Below are positions 17,276 through 25,773 of a DNA stretch of 64,000 bases, in pieces. Location of the stretch: assembly GCA_963747775.1 (NCBI GenBank), contig CAVVGT010000016.1, positions 682,001-746,000 on the forward strand. The letters run 5' to 3'. Each line of letters opens with the position of its first letter. The stretch's first letter is position 1. The notes beneath the pieces are model-generated. The model searched no databases. It worked only from the letters and a program-made list of their open reading frames with translations, and had not been told where the DNA came from. The stretch is from JAGVSZ01 sp963747775 (GTDB lineage: Bacteria; Pseudomonadota; Gammaproteobacteria; Burkholderiales; SG8-39). The position numbers and the translations under genes were made by a program.

Positions 17276-17917
17276 ATGCGTTTACTCCTCACCGCCATCC
17301 TTGCCCTTTGCGCCGTGCCCGTCGCCGTCGCGCAGACGACGCAGACGATCGACCGGTGCCAGATCCGGCCGGGCACGCAATGCACGTCCGCGAACCTGCG
17401 CGGCGCGTCCCTGCCCAAGGCGGACCTGACGCGGGCGGACCTCTCTCGCGCCAATCTGAGCGGTGCGGACCTCACCGATGCGCGGTTCGACCGCGCGCGG
17501 CTTCAGCGGGCGGATTTCCAGCGGGCGAACCTCACCGGAGCCTCGCTCGATCGCGCCGGTCTGCGCGGCGCGAACCTCAGCGGCGCAAACCTCGTGCGGG
17601 CGAGCGTGAGCGCAGCCGATCTCCAGGGCGCCACCCTCGGCGGAGCCGATCTGAGCGATGCGAATCTGAGTGGTGCCAGCCTGCGGTACGCGCGGATGGA
17701 ATCGGTGAAGCTGCGCGGCGCCAATCTGGAGCGGGCGGACCTGTTCGGGGCCGACCTGCGCGGCGCCGATCTCGCGGGCGCCGACCTGCAGGGCGCGCGC
17801 TTCGAGAAAGCGAATCTCGAGGGCGCCAATCTGACCGGTGCGAAGCTCGAGAAAGCGACGTTCCGTGGCGCGAATCTGCAATCGTGCACCGGCTGCCCGG
17901 CACCGGGCGACCGATAG
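17276..17917 (+). CDS. Secreted pentapeptide-repeat protein
   Basis: The 213-residue product has a cleavable signal (MRLLLTAILALCAVPVAVAQ). After a short cysteine-containing head it carries about thirty A(D/N)LxxA pentapeptide repeats, for example ADLTRADLSRANLSGADL. This folds into a right-handed quadrilateral beta-helix. It ends with a CTGCPAPG motif. Pentapeptide proteins have varied or unknown roles. An exported form with terminal cysteines is likely a periplasmic structural or binding protein, not a gyrase inhibitor such as Qnr, which is cytoplasmic. Confidence 0.88.
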   Translation: MRLLLTAILALCAVPVAVAQTTQTIDRCQIRPGTQCTSANLRGASLPKADLTRADLSRANLSGADLTDARFDRARLQRADFQRANLTGASLDRAGLRGANLSGANLVRASVSAADLQGATLGGADLSDANLSGASLRYARMESVKLRGANLERADLFGADLRGADLAGADLQGARFEKANLEGANLTGAKLEKATFRGANLQSCTGCPAPGDR

Positions 17918-17962
17918 CCATTCTCCCCGTTTGTTGCACACCCGGATCGCGAGAAGACGTCA

Positions 17963-19015
17963 ATGAGGAACGCCATGCATCGATATCGCGCAGCACTGCT
18001 GATCGCCGCCCTCTTCAGCGTGGCCGGCCCCGTGGCGGCACAGACCGTACCGTCAGCCATCGCCGAGTGCGCGGCGATCGCTTCCGACCACGAGCGACTC
18101 GCCTGCTATGACCGGGCCAGTGGCCGCACGGAGGTGCCTGCCACCTCCGACAAAGCGCCGGCCGCGGCGACGCCGCCGGCGCTCGCCGAGAAGCCCACAC
18201 CGGCCGCGTCGGGTCTGCGCGCGACCCCGTCACTGATCGACGCAGCGTGGGGTTTCGAGCCGGGCTCCAACCGGTACGTCATCGATCTGTACAACCAGAA
18301 CTACCTGCTGATTGCGCGCTACACCGACAACCTCAACACCGCGCCGTACGCGCCCTTATTCGCGGCCGCCGGCCAGCCGGAGAACCTCGACAATACGGAG
18401 GCCAAGTTCCAGCTCAGCTTCAAGATGCGGCTGTGGACGACCGAGGACCGGCGCTGGGGCGTGTGGGCGGGCTATACGCAGCAGAACCAGTGGCAGGTGT
18501 ACAACGGCGATACCTCGCGCCCGTTCCGGGAAACGAACTACATGCCGGAGCTGTTCGTGAGCTACCGGCCCGGGATCGATCTCGGCGCCGGCTTCCAGTG
18601 GAACCTGCTCAACGTCGGCTACACCCACCAATCGAACGGGCGTTCCGACACCCTGTCGCGGAGCTGGGACCGGATCATCGCGACGTTCGGGTTCGAGCGC
18701 GAGAACTTCGCGCTGCTCGCCAAGGCTTGGTATCCGTTCAACTACAAGGAAGACAACCCGAACATCACCGACTTCTACGGGTACGGCAGCCTCACCGCGA
18801 TCTACAAGTGGCGCGACCACAGCTTCTCTTTGATGGGCCGCGGCAACATCAGCCAGGGCAAGGGCGCCGCCGAGCTCACGTGGATGTCGCCGCGCCTCCT
18901 CGGCCCGCTGCGCGCCTACGTCCAGGCCTTCACCGGGTACGGCGAGAGCCTGATCGACTACAACTGGAATCAGAGCACGATTGGCGCCGGCTTCGCGATC
19001 AACGACGCGCTCTAG
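17963..19015 (+). CDS. pldA: Outer-membrane phospholipase A (OMPLA type)
   Basis: A 350-residue protein (or 346 from a second ATG) with a signal peptide ending VAAQ, a low-complexity Ala/Pro linker (about residues 55-85) and a C-terminal 12-strand barrel. The active-site segment YTHQSNGRSDTLSRSWDR aligns with OMPLA: His142 and Ser144 (E. coli numbering) are kept. The third catalytic residue Asn156 is replaced by Asp. A cysteine-flanked element (CAAIASDHERLACYDRAS) follows the signal, as in other proteobacterial homologues. Expected role: calcium-dependent hydrolysis of phospholipids in the outer leaflet. It sits 45 bp after the pentapeptide gene and may be co-transcribed. Confidence 0.9.
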   Translation: MRNAMHRYRAALLIAALFSVAGPVAAQTVPSAIAECAAIASDHERLACYDRASGRTEVPATSDKAPAAATPPALAEKPTPAASGLRATPSLIDAAWGFEPGSNRYVIDLYNQNYLLIARYTDNLNTAPYAPLFAAAGQPENLDNTEAKFQLSFKMRLWTTEDRRWGVWAGYTQQNQWQVYNGDTSRPFRETNYMPELFVSYRPGIDLGAGFQWNLLNVGYTHQSNGRSDTLSRSWDRIIATFGFERENFALLAKAWYPFNYKEDNPNITDFYGYGSLTAIYKWRDHSFSLMGRGNISQGKGAAELTWMSPRLLGPLRAYVQAFTGYGESLIDYNWNQSTIGAGFAINDAL

Positions 19016-19025
19016 CGCCGCTGCG

Positions 19026-19112
19026 CTACCCGAAGACGCCGTCGCCGACGCCGATGCGGTACACGATGCAGCAGCCGAGCAGGACGGGCGCGAGGATCGA
19101 AGCGAGCGTCAT
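19026..19112 (-). CDS. 28-residue hydrophobic ORF coupled to the urea transporter
   Basis: The ATG at 19112 overlaps the urea transporter stop as ATGA. The peptide starts TLASILAPVLLGCCIVYRIG and is a single hydrophobic helix with two cysteines, ending GVGDGVFG. It would be the last ORF of the urease-transporter operon. Overlap geometry and a clean membrane helix favour translation, but the length leaves room for chance. I recognise no family. Confidence 0.4.
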   Translation of the reverse strand: MTLASILAPVLLGCCIVYRIGVGDGVFG

Positions 19113-20080
19113 TCGAAGTGCTGGCGCGGCAGCAGGAAGAGCCAGGAGGCGAGGACGAACGGCGCGGTCAGCGTGGGAATGCCGAACGGCGTCAGGGCCA
19201 CGTTCATCGCGCCCTGGACGACGACGGTGAACACCGTCCCCACGAGCGCGTAGATCGCGACGCGCGCGCCCGGCTTGTAGAACACCGCACCGATCGCGAT
19301 CGCAGTGAGCACCGGGCTGAAGCCCATCAGGCCGCCGATGATGAGGTCGCTCTCCGCGCCGAGGACGTGCGCGGCGACCACCGCCACGATCGCGCCGCCG
19401 AGCGCGAACACCGCGGCGGCGAGCGAGTTCACCGCCAGCCCGGCGAGGAGCAGCAGCGCGGCGATGACGCTGGCCTTCAGGAACACCTGCGTGATGCTCT
19501 TCAGGATCCCCTGGACGAAGTCGCCGAACGCGAGCGGGTTCGCCGCCGCCGGGTCGAGCGGCGCGATCCCGGCGGCCATCGGCAGCCCGCTGCCCTCGAT
19601 CGCGGAGAACGCATAGGTGGCGAGCAGGAACAGCCACGCCGTGAGGACGAACGGCGCAGTCAGCGCGGCGACGCCCCAGGTCTTGAACACGTTGGCGGTC
19701 CCGAGGGTGGCCACCACGGACACCGCGCCGCCGAGCGCGACGTAGACCCACCACAGCGGCGAGACGGCGAGGAACGTGCCGAACGAGAGGCCGACGAGGT
19801 AGGCGTTGTACCCGAATAGCCCGGCGGCGAGGTCGGCCGCCTCGACGCGCAGCCACTGCGCGGTCAGCGTCGCCGCGACGACCGCCACCAGCCCGCCGAT
19901 CGCCACCTGCGGCATGCCGGCGGCGTACGACCCCCACCCGATGGCGACGAAGAAGAGGAGCCCGGAGAGCGGATTGTCCTGGAACATCACCTGCCCGATG
20001 CCGCGCAGGTTGAGGTCCACGAAGCGCAGGACTTTCGACGCAGCGCAGAGACCTTCCCACCACGCCAGCAATCCTTTCAT
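19109..20080 (-). CDS. Urea transporter (UT family)
   Basis: A 323-residue membrane protein behind GGAGGCGGCG. It has the two-fold repeat typical of UT-type urea channels. Each half includes a pore-lining segment: FGYNAYLVGLSFGTFL in the first and IGGLMGFSPVLTAIAIGAVF in the second, matching the family patterns GFNGxLVG and G(Y/F)N/SPxLxxIA. Each half also ends in LTAPFVL.WLFLL. It should let urea pass the inner membrane down its gradient. It follows ureD by 21 bp in the urease operon, which supports urea as the substrate. Confidence 0.88.
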   Translation of the reverse strand: MKGLLAWWEGLCAASKVLRFVDLNLRGIGQVMFQDNPLSGLLFFVAIGWGSYAAGMPQVAIGGLVAVVAATLTAQWLRVEAADLAAGLFGYNAYLVGLSFGTFLAVSPLWWVYVALGGAVSVVATLGTANVFKTWGVAALTAPFVLTAWLFLLATYAFSAIEGSGLPMAAGIAPLDPAAANPLAFGDFVQGILKSITQVFLKASVIAALLLLAGLAVNSLAAAVFALGGAIVAVVAAHVLGAESDLIIGGLMGFSPVLTAIAIGAVFYKPGARVAIYALVGTVFTVVVQGAMNVALTPFGIPTLTAPFVLASWLFLLPRQHFE

Positions 20081-20101
20081 CGCCGCCTCCTGTCCGCGCG
20101 C

Positions 20102-21064
20102 TCAGCGCCAGAAAAACGCCGGCGGAATGCCGGTACCGGTAACCTCTTCGCGCGCCACCGCCCAGAAGTCCCGCACCTTCGCCCTGACCTGCGCGGTCTC
20201 GCGCCCGAGCGCCTTGAAGATCAGCCCGGCGTCGTTCGGCAGCCGGCACGCGCCGAAGGCGACGCCGTTCGCCAGGTCCACCTCCGCGTCGACCCGCGCG
20301 TGGATGCGATCCGCGTGGTCCTTCGGAGTCAGCAGGACGACGTTCCCCAGCACGTCGAACGAGCCCATCACGCCGGTCTGCCGCACCGGACGCCGCGCCG
20401 GTTCGATCACCAGCTTCTCGCTGAAGAGCGTGCGGCCGTCGGGACGCGCCGCTTCGACCGCGAAGGACAGCAGCGTGGCGCCGAAGGACTCGTCCGGGTG
20501 GTGGTGCTTTCGCCCCGGCTGGACGATCTCCGCATAGAGCAGCGTCGCTGTCGGGGCGATCGAGATCCGCGTGTCGCTCAGGAAGCGGGCGCGCCGGTGC
20601 GGGATGAGCGGCTCGGGCAGGAACTCGAGGTAGGCGCCGTCGGCGAGCGTGATCGACTGCGTCTGCACCGCGTAGTTGGCGTCCATGCTGTGGACCTTGG
20701 TCGCCGACTGCGTCGTGACGTGCGCGCGTGCCCTAGGCGCCAGTGCGACCTCGAGCGCGAGCCGGTCGCCCTGCAGCACGCAGCCCGACGTGGTGATCAT
20801 GAAGAGCCAGGCCTGGTCGGGCATCGCCGGGTCCGGGTACAGCGCGCGCTGCGCCATGTACGGTGCGCGGCGATCGAGCTCCGCCAGGATCGTGCGCTCG
20901 CCGCGGGCCTCGAAGCCGAGGCGGAGGAAACCCGTCTTCCCGACCGCGCCGCTCGCCATCTGCGGCGGCTCGTCCTGGAACGCCGCGACCTCCGCCGCCG
21001 TCAGGCCGAGCGCCTCGGCCGCGGCCCATGGGGCGAGAGTCGGCGCGCCCTCGGCGATGCGCAT
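20102..21064 (-). CDS. ureD: Urease accessory protein UreD
   Basis: A 320-residue UreD/UreH chaperone. It starts at an ATG overlapping the ureG stop (TAATG). Family blocks include YPDPAMPDQAWLFMITTSGC near residues 75-95, ATTQSATKVH-type sequence (VTTQSATKVHSMDANYAVQ) and YLEFLPEPLIPHRRARF. UreD binds the urease apoprotein with UreF and UreG to direct nickel insertion and lysine carbamylation. Placement after ureG, not first in the operon, is less usual. The N-terminus is about 40 residues longer than many homologues before the conserved core. Confidence 0.9.
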   Translation of the reverse strand: MRIAEGAPTLAPWAAAEALGLTAAEVAAFQDEPPQMASGAVGKTGFLRLGFEARGERTILAELDRRAPYMAQRALYPDPAMPDQAWLFMITTSGCVLQGDRLALEVALAPRARAHVTTQSATKVHSMDANYAVQTQSITLADGAYLEFLPEPLIPHRRARFLSDTRISIAPTATLLYAEIVQPGRKHHHPDESFGATLLSFAVEAARPDGRTLFSEKLVIEPARRPVRQTGVMGSFDVLGNVVLLTPKDHADRIHARVDAEVDLANGVAFGACRLPNDAGLIFKALGRETAQVRAKVRDFWAVAREEVTGTGIPPAFFWR

Positions 21065-21708
21065 TACGCAGGCTGCTTCGCGGGCAGCTTCAGGTCGAAG
21101 AGGAGGTCGCTGCGGATCAGCTCGACGAGCGCCGGAATCCCCTCGCCGGTCTTGCAGTTCGTGAACAGGAACGGCTTGTCGCCGCGCATCAGGCGCGAGT
21201 CGTGCTCCATCACGGCGAGGCTCGCGCCGACGTGCGGCGCAAGGTCGGTCTTGTTGATGACGAGGATGTCCGACTGCGTGATCCCGGGACCGTTCTTGCG
21301 CGGGATCTTGTCGCCGGCGGCCACGTCGATGACGTAGATGAAGAAATCGACCAGCGCCGGGGAGAACGTCAGCGTCAGGTTGTCCCCGCCGCTCTCGATC
21401 AGCACCACGTCGCCGTCGGGGAAGCGCGCCTCCATGTCCTCGACCGCGGCGAGGTTCATGCTCGGATCCTCGCGCACCGCGGTGTGCGGGCAGGCGCCGG
21501 TCTCGACGCCGAGGATGCGCTCCTCGAGCAGGATGCCCTTGAGCGTCCGCTGGACGTGCTTCGCATCCTCGGTCGTCACCACGTCGTTGGTGATGATGAG
21601 CACCTTGATGCCCATCTCGAGGAGGCGCGGCGTGATCGCTTCGACGATTGCGGTCTTGCCCGACCCGACCGGACCGCCGACCCCGATGCGCGTGATCTTC
21701 TTCTTCAT
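21064..21708 (-). CDS. ureG: Urease accessory GTPase UreG
   Basis: The 214-residue product begins KKKITRIGVGGPVGSGKTAI, which includes the P-loop GPVGSGKT. It also has the nickel-binding CPHT segment (GACPHTAVREDPS), the switch region IESGGDNLTLTFS and the guanine motif NKTDLAPHVG. UreG is the SIMIBI-class GTPase that delivers nickel to urease. Overlaps with ureD show tight coupling. Confidence 0.95.
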   Translation of the reverse strand: MKKKITRIGVGGPVGSGKTAIVEAITPRLLEMGIKVLIITNDVVTTEDAKHVQRTLKGILLEERILGVETGACPHTAVREDPSMNLAAVEDMEARFPDGDVVLIESGGDNLTLTFSPALVDFFIYVIDVAAGDKIPRKNGPGITQSDILVINKTDLAPHVGASLAVMEHDSRLMRGDKPFLFTNCKTGEGIPALVELIRSDLLFDLKLPAKQPA

Positions 21709-21725
21709 CGTCGCGTGTTCCGTTC

Positions 21726-22445
21726 TCAGTTCATGAACAGGCGCACGTGCGCCTTCACGTGGGCGGCCGCCAGGATCTCGGTCAGCGGCGCGAATCCGGC
21801 CATGTCCGCAAGGCGCGCGCGGGCGGCAACCTCGTAGGCGGCATCCGCGCCGGCGTTGAGCTGGTAGAGCATCCGCTGCGTGTCGACGTGGCTGATCTTC
21901 ATCAGCCGCAGCGCCGCGCTCAGGATCATCGCCGCGACGCCGTACTGGTGCACGACGAACGCGTCGCGCGCCGGGAGCCCCTGCACCGCGAAGTTGACCG
22001 CCAGCGCCACCGGATAGCAGCCGGGCGTGTCGCGGGCGTCGATGCGTTCGCGCCACGCCGCGAGGAGCGGCGCGCCAGTCACCTCGGCGCCCATCTCGGC
22101 GAACTTCTTGCCCATGCGCACCGACATCGTCCGCGTCTCGCCGGAGAGCTTGCGGGCGTAGACGCGCTCGTCGATCCGCGTGAGCTCGGCGACGTCGCCC
22201 GCAGCGGCTGCGCGATGCGCCCAGACGACCGCGATGCCGTCGCCCGCCGCGGCCTGCTCGACCGCGGTGCGCGCGAATGCGTGCAGCGTGTCCGCGTCGG
22301 TCACCGCGCGCTTCTGGATCGCCGATTCGAGCCCGCCGGAGAACGCGAACCCGCCGATCGGGAACATCGAGTCCCCGAACTGCAGCATGCGGGCGAGGCC
22401 CGCCGCAGCGGCCGGCCCCGTCCCGCCGTCGTCACCGGCAGTCAT
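21726..22445 (-). CDS. ureF: Urease accessory protein UreF
   Basis: A 239-residue all-alpha protein. It begins with an acidic Gly/Ala-rich tail, then the UreF signature LLQFGDSMFPIGGF-like sequence (MLQFGDSMFPIGGFAFSGGL). Further family patterns are RMGKKF and GCYPVALAVNFAVQGLP. It bridges UreD and UreG and acts as a gate for GTP-dependent urease maturation. Its ATG overlaps the ureE stop (ATGA) and its stop lies 17 bp before ureG. Confidence 0.93.
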   Translation of the reverse strand: MTAGDDGGTGPAAAAGLARMLQFGDSMFPIGGFAFSGGLESAIQKRAVTDADTLHAFARTAVEQAAAGDGIAVVWAHRAAAAGDVAELTRIDERVYARKLSGETRTMSVRMGKKFAEMGAEVTGAPLLAAWRERIDARDTPGCYPVALAVNFAVQGLPARDAFVVHQYGVAAMILSAALRLMKISHVDTQRMLYQLNAGADAAYEVAARARLADMAGFAPLTEILAAAHVKAHVRLFMN

Positions 22446-23107
22446 TTGTGCGGGTCGGTGTCGGTGTGCGGGTGCGGGTGCGGATGCGAGTGCGCGCGCA
22501 CCGGCGGGCGTCCGTAGGTCTGCCCGGTCTCGTCGTCGACCGCGACGTACTGCTCCTGGGTATGCGTATGCACCGGTCCTTCGGCGCCGCCGAAGAGCCG
22601 CCGCGACTCGTGCGGGGCGAGGTACGGCACGATCTCGCCGCCCGGCACGAACTCGTAGCGGATCCCCTCGAAGCGATGCGTGTTCATGACGGACGCCATC
22701 ACCTTGCGGTCGACGGTGAGCGGCACATACACGCGATTGCCCTTGACCAGGGCGGGCCAGTGCTGGTTGCCGAGCGCGTGGCCCAGCTCGACGCAGGTGC
22801 GCAGCGCGATCTCGGGCGGGGCTCCGGCCATCCCGTCCAGATGGATGATCATCACGTCGCGCAGGCTGATCCGCGCCACGACGGCGCGCGCGGCCTTCGC
22901 GTCCCACAGCAGCACGTCGCCGTCGCGCATGAACGCGCCGCGGTCGAGCGACACCGCGAGCTCGACGCCGCCTGCGGTCTTCTTGCGGAAGCGGTTCTTC
23001 TGCGCCTCCCAGTGGTCGAGCGCAAGCTCGTCGACGGCAGCCGCGCCGAGGCGCGCCGCCCACTCAGGGTCGCCGGCGTTCCCGAGGACGGCTTCGACGA
23101 GGATCAC
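22442..23107 (-). CDS. ureE: Urease nickel metallochaperone UreE
   Basis: A 221-residue UreE with an N-terminal peptide-binding domain, then the metal-binding domain (LRTCVELGHALGNQHWP with the conserved histidine, FEGIRYEFVPGG). The C-terminal tail is rich in histidine (HSHPHPHPHTDTDPHK), which should bind several nickel ions. It stores nickel and hands it to UreG. The N-terminal 60 residues are longer than in Klebsiella UreE and include RGAFMRDGDVLLW, the usual alkaline start of the fold. It starts 10 bp after ureC. Confidence 0.92.
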   Translation of the reverse strand: MILVEAVLGNAGDPEWAARLGAAAVDELALDHWEAQKNRFRKKTAGGVELAVSLDRGAFMRDGDVLLWDAKAARAVVARISLRDVMIIHLDGMAGAPPEIALRTCVELGHALGNQHWPALVKGNRVYVPLTVDRKVMASVMNTHRFEGIRYEFVPGGEIVPYLAPHESRRLFGGAEGPVHTHTQEQYVAVDDETGQTYGRPPVRAHSHPHPHPHTDTDPHK

Positions 23108-23117
23108 GGGCGGCGGG

Positions 23118-24839
23118 TCAGCTGAAGAAGTACTTCTGGTTGAGCGAGACCGTCTTCAACGGCGTCACCGTGGCGTGCTTGCCGTCGACGGTGACCGCGA
23201 ACGTCTCGGGGCTCACCTCGATCTTCGGCGTACCGGAATTGCGGACCATGTCGCGCTTGCCGATCTTCCGGGTGTTCCGGATCGCCATGACCTGCCGATC
23301 GAGTCCCAGTTTCTTCTTGATGCCTGCGGCGTACGCGGCGGCCGAGACGAAGGTGATGCAGGAATCGGCCAGCGCCTTGCCGAAGGCGCCGAACATCGGC
23401 CGGTAGTAGACCGGCTGCGGCGTCGGCAGCGACGCGTTCGGGTCGCCCATCACCGCCCAGCTGATGACGCCATTCTTGAGCACGAGCTTCGGCTTCGCGC
23501 CGAAGAACGCCGGCTCCCACAGCACCAGGTCGGCGATCTTGCCGACCTCGACCGAGCCGAGCACGTGGGAGATCCCGTGCGTGATGGCCGGGTTGATCGT
23601 GATCTTCGCCACGTAGCGCAGGACGCGGAAATTGTCGTTGCCCTTGGCATCTTCCGGCAGCTTGCCGCGCCCGGTCTTCATCGCATCCGCGGTCTGGATG
23701 GTGCGGAGCCAGCATTCGCCGATCCGGCCCATCGCCTGCGAATCGCTCGACATCATCGAGATCACGCCGAGGTCGTGCAGCACGTTCTCGGCGGCGATGG
23801 TTTCGGCGCGGATGCGGCTCTCGGTGAACGCCACGTCCGACGGGATGTCGGGGCTGAGGTGGTGGCACACCATGATCATGTCGTAGAGCTCTGCCTGCGA
23901 GTTGATCCCGTAGGGGAGCGTGGGATTGGTCGAGGACGGCAGCACGTTCGGCAGGCCCGATATCTTGATGATGTCCGGCGCGTGGCCGCCCCCCGACCCT
24001 TCGGTGTGGAACGAGTGGACGGCGCGGCCCTCGAACGCCGCGATCGAGTCCTCGACGAAGCCGGACTCGTTGAGCGTGTCGGTGTGGATGCACACCTGCA
24101 CGTCCATCTCATCCGCCACCGCGAGCGCCGAGCGCAGCACCGCCGGCGTGGTGCCCCAGTCCTCGTGGCACTTGAAGCCGACCGCGCCGGCCTCGATCTG
24201 CTCGACCAGCGCCGCCTTGCCGTGCCCGTGGCCCTTGCCGAGGATGCCGACGTTGATCGGCCAGCCCTCGAAGGCGCGCAGCATCGTCCGGATGTTGCCC
24301 GGCCCCGAGGTGACGGTCGTCGCGTTGGAGCCGTCCGACGGTCCGGTGCCCCCACCGATCAAGGTCGTCGTGCCGTTGGACAGCGCCGCGTAAGCCTGCT
24401 GCGGCGAGATGTAGTGGATATGCGTGTCGATGCCGGCGGCGGTGAGGATCAGGTGCGCGCCGGAGATCGCGTCGGTCGCGAGGCCGCATTCCAGGCCCGG
24501 CGTCACCCCGTCCATGACCTGCGGATTGCCGGCCTTGCCGATCGCGCAGATGCGGCCGTCCTTGATGCCGACGTCGGCCTTCACCACCCCCAACACCGCG
24601 TCGATGATCGTCACGTTGGTGATGACGAGGTCGGGCGCGCCGCCTGCGCGGGTGATGCGGTTGTCCATGCCCATGCCTTCGCGCAGGCTCTTGCCGCCGC
24701 CGAAGACGATCTCGTCGCCGGGCGCGCCGCGCAGGTCGCGCTCGATCTCGACGAAGAGGCCGGTGTCGCCGAGGCGGATGCGGTCGCCGGTCGTGGGACC
24801 GAAGAGGCCGACGTACTCGTTGCGTGAAATCGTTGCCAT
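23118..24839 (-). CDS. ureC: Urease alpha subunit UreC
   Basis: The 573-residue catalytic subunit is full length. Metal and active-site features are visible: the DTHIHYI histidines, the carbamylated lysine in GFKCHEDWG (usual form GLKLHEDWG), the catalytic flap MVCHHLSPDIPSD with cysteine and two histidines, and VGKIADLVLWEPAFFG. It hydrolyses urea to ammonia and carbamate at a di-nickel centre in the cytoplasm. The start at 24839 is followed by the typical ISRNEYVGLFGPTTGDRIRL. The residue before HEDWG is Cys instead of the common Leu, close to but not at a metal ligand. Confidence 0.96.
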   Translation of the reverse strand: MATISRNEYVGLFGPTTGDRIRLGDTGLFVEIERDLRGAPGDEIVFGGGKSLREGMGMDNRITRAGGAPDLVITNVTIIDAVLGVVKADVGIKDGRICAIGKAGNPQVMDGVTPGLECGLATDAISGAHLILTAAGIDTHIHYISPQQAYAALSNGTTTLIGGGTGPSDGSNATTVTSGPGNIRTMLRAFEGWPINVGILGKGHGHGKAALVEQIEAGAVGFKCHEDWGTTPAVLRSALAVADEMDVQVCIHTDTLNESGFVEDSIAAFEGRAVHSFHTEGSGGGHAPDIIKISGLPNVLPSSTNPTLPYGINSQAELYDMIMVCHHLSPDIPSDVAFTESRIRAETIAAENVLHDLGVISMMSSDSQAMGRIGECWLRTIQTADAMKTGRGKLPEDAKGNDNFRVLRYVAKITINPAITHGISHVLGSVEVGKIADLVLWEPAFFGAKPKLVLKNGVISWAVMGDPNASLPTPQPVYYRPMFGAFGKALADSCITFVSAAAYAAGIKKKLGLDRQVMAIRNTRKIGKRDMVRNSGTPKIEVSPETFAVTVDGKHATVTPLKTVSLNQKYFFS

Positions 24840-24871
24840 CGGGGCCCTCGCGTGGGAAGTGGCTCGCGGCT

Positions 24872-25324
24872 TTAGCGCTTCTTCGCGCCGGACGAGCGGA
24901 AGCCGCGCTTCGCGGCCGCCGCGATCGCCTTCGCTTTCCGCGGCTCGGCGGTCTTGCCGGCGGTCGTGCCGTCGACCAGGTTGTTGAAGCCGTATACGGC
25001 GCGCTTGCCCATGTAGGGCACCAGGTTCACCTCGCGCTCGTCGCCAGGCTCGAAGCGGAGCGCCGTGGACGCCGGAATGTTGAGGTGCTGCCCGAAGGCG
25101 GCCGTGCGGTCGAACTCGAGCGCGCGGTTGACCTCGAAGAAATGGAAGTGCGAGCCGACCTGCACCGGGCGGTCGCCCGTATTGCGCACTTTTAGGGTAG
25201 TCACCGGCAGCTTCTCGTGGAACGAGACTGCCTCCTTCCGGCACACATAGCCGCCCACCGGTACGTTGGCCGTCGCCGGATCGACGTCGGCCGCGAGGCT
25301 GGGGTAATTCTTGGGTGCCGCCAT
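24872..25324 (-). CDS. ureB: Urease beta subunit UreB
   Basis: A 150-residue beta subunit. The core has NTGDRPVQVGSHFHFFEVN and LRFEPGDEREVNLV. Compared with the roughly 100-residue classical UreB it has an N-terminal extension of about 25 residues and a basic Lys/Ala/Arg C-terminal tail (about 25 residues). It packs with UreA and UreC into the trimer of heterotrimers. It lies 23 bp after ureA and 32 bp before ureC. Confidence 0.94.
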   Translation of the reverse strand: MAAPKNYPSLAADVDPATANVPVGGYVCRKEAVSFHEKLPVTTLKVRNTGDRPVQVGSHFHFFEVNRALEFDRTAAFGQHLNIPASTALRFEPGDEREVNLVPYMGKRAVYGFNNLVDGTTAGKTAEPRKAKAIAAAAKRGFRSSGAKKR

Positions 25325-25347
25325 GGGCTACGCTCCTCTCGCGCTCG

Positions 25348-25650
25348 TCACTGGATGGGGGTGTGCACGGTCACGAGGCGGCTGCCGTCGGTGAACACCG
25401 CCTCGATCTGCACCATGGGAATGAGGTCGGCGACGCCGTCCATGACGTCGGCCTTGGTGAGCGCGGTGCGCGCTTCCTTGGTCACCTCCTCGATCGTCTT
25501 GCCGGCGCGCGCGCCGTCGAGCGCGGCGGCGGAGATGATGGCGACGGCTTCCGGGTAGTTGAGCTTGATGCCCTTCGCCTTGCGCTTGAGCGCGACCTCG
25601 GCCAGCATGTAAACGAGGAGCTTGTCGAACTCCCTAGGTGTGAGCTGCAT
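25348..25650 (-). CDS. ureA: Urease gamma subunit UreA
   Basis: A 100-residue gamma subunit of standard length, starting at the ATG 25650 behind GGAGGAGATCTCA. It opens MQLTPREFDKLLVYMLAEVA and contains GIKLNYPEAVAIISA and the TVHTPIQ ending typical of UreA. It is the first gene of the operon ureA-B-C-E-F-G-D-transporter, all on the minus strand and closely spaced or overlapping. Confidence 0.96.
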   Translation of the reverse strand: MQLTPREFDKLLVYMLAEVALKRKAKGIKLNYPEAVAIISAAALDGARAGKTIEEVTKEARTALTKADVMDGVADLIPMVQIEAVFTDGSRLVTVHTPIQ

Positions 25651-25695
25651 TGAGATCTCCTCCTGCGCAGCCGGCCGGCGAGTGTGCGGGCGACC

Positions 25696-25724
25696 ACTGT
25701 ACTGACGCGAATCCGCCGGGTCAA
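25696..25724 (-). promoter_or_regulatory. Sigma70-type promoter of the urease operon
   Basis: Reading the minus strand, TTGACC (25724-25719) and TACAGT (25701-25696) are spaced by 17 bp, about 45 bp upstream of ureA. A constitutive-looking promoter is expected; I see no clear NtrC/sigma54 site. Confidence 0.65.
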
Positions 25725-25773
25725 GATTCGATCTCGCAGCAACCAGTATCACAGGTGAGGCTAAGGTGAGCCG

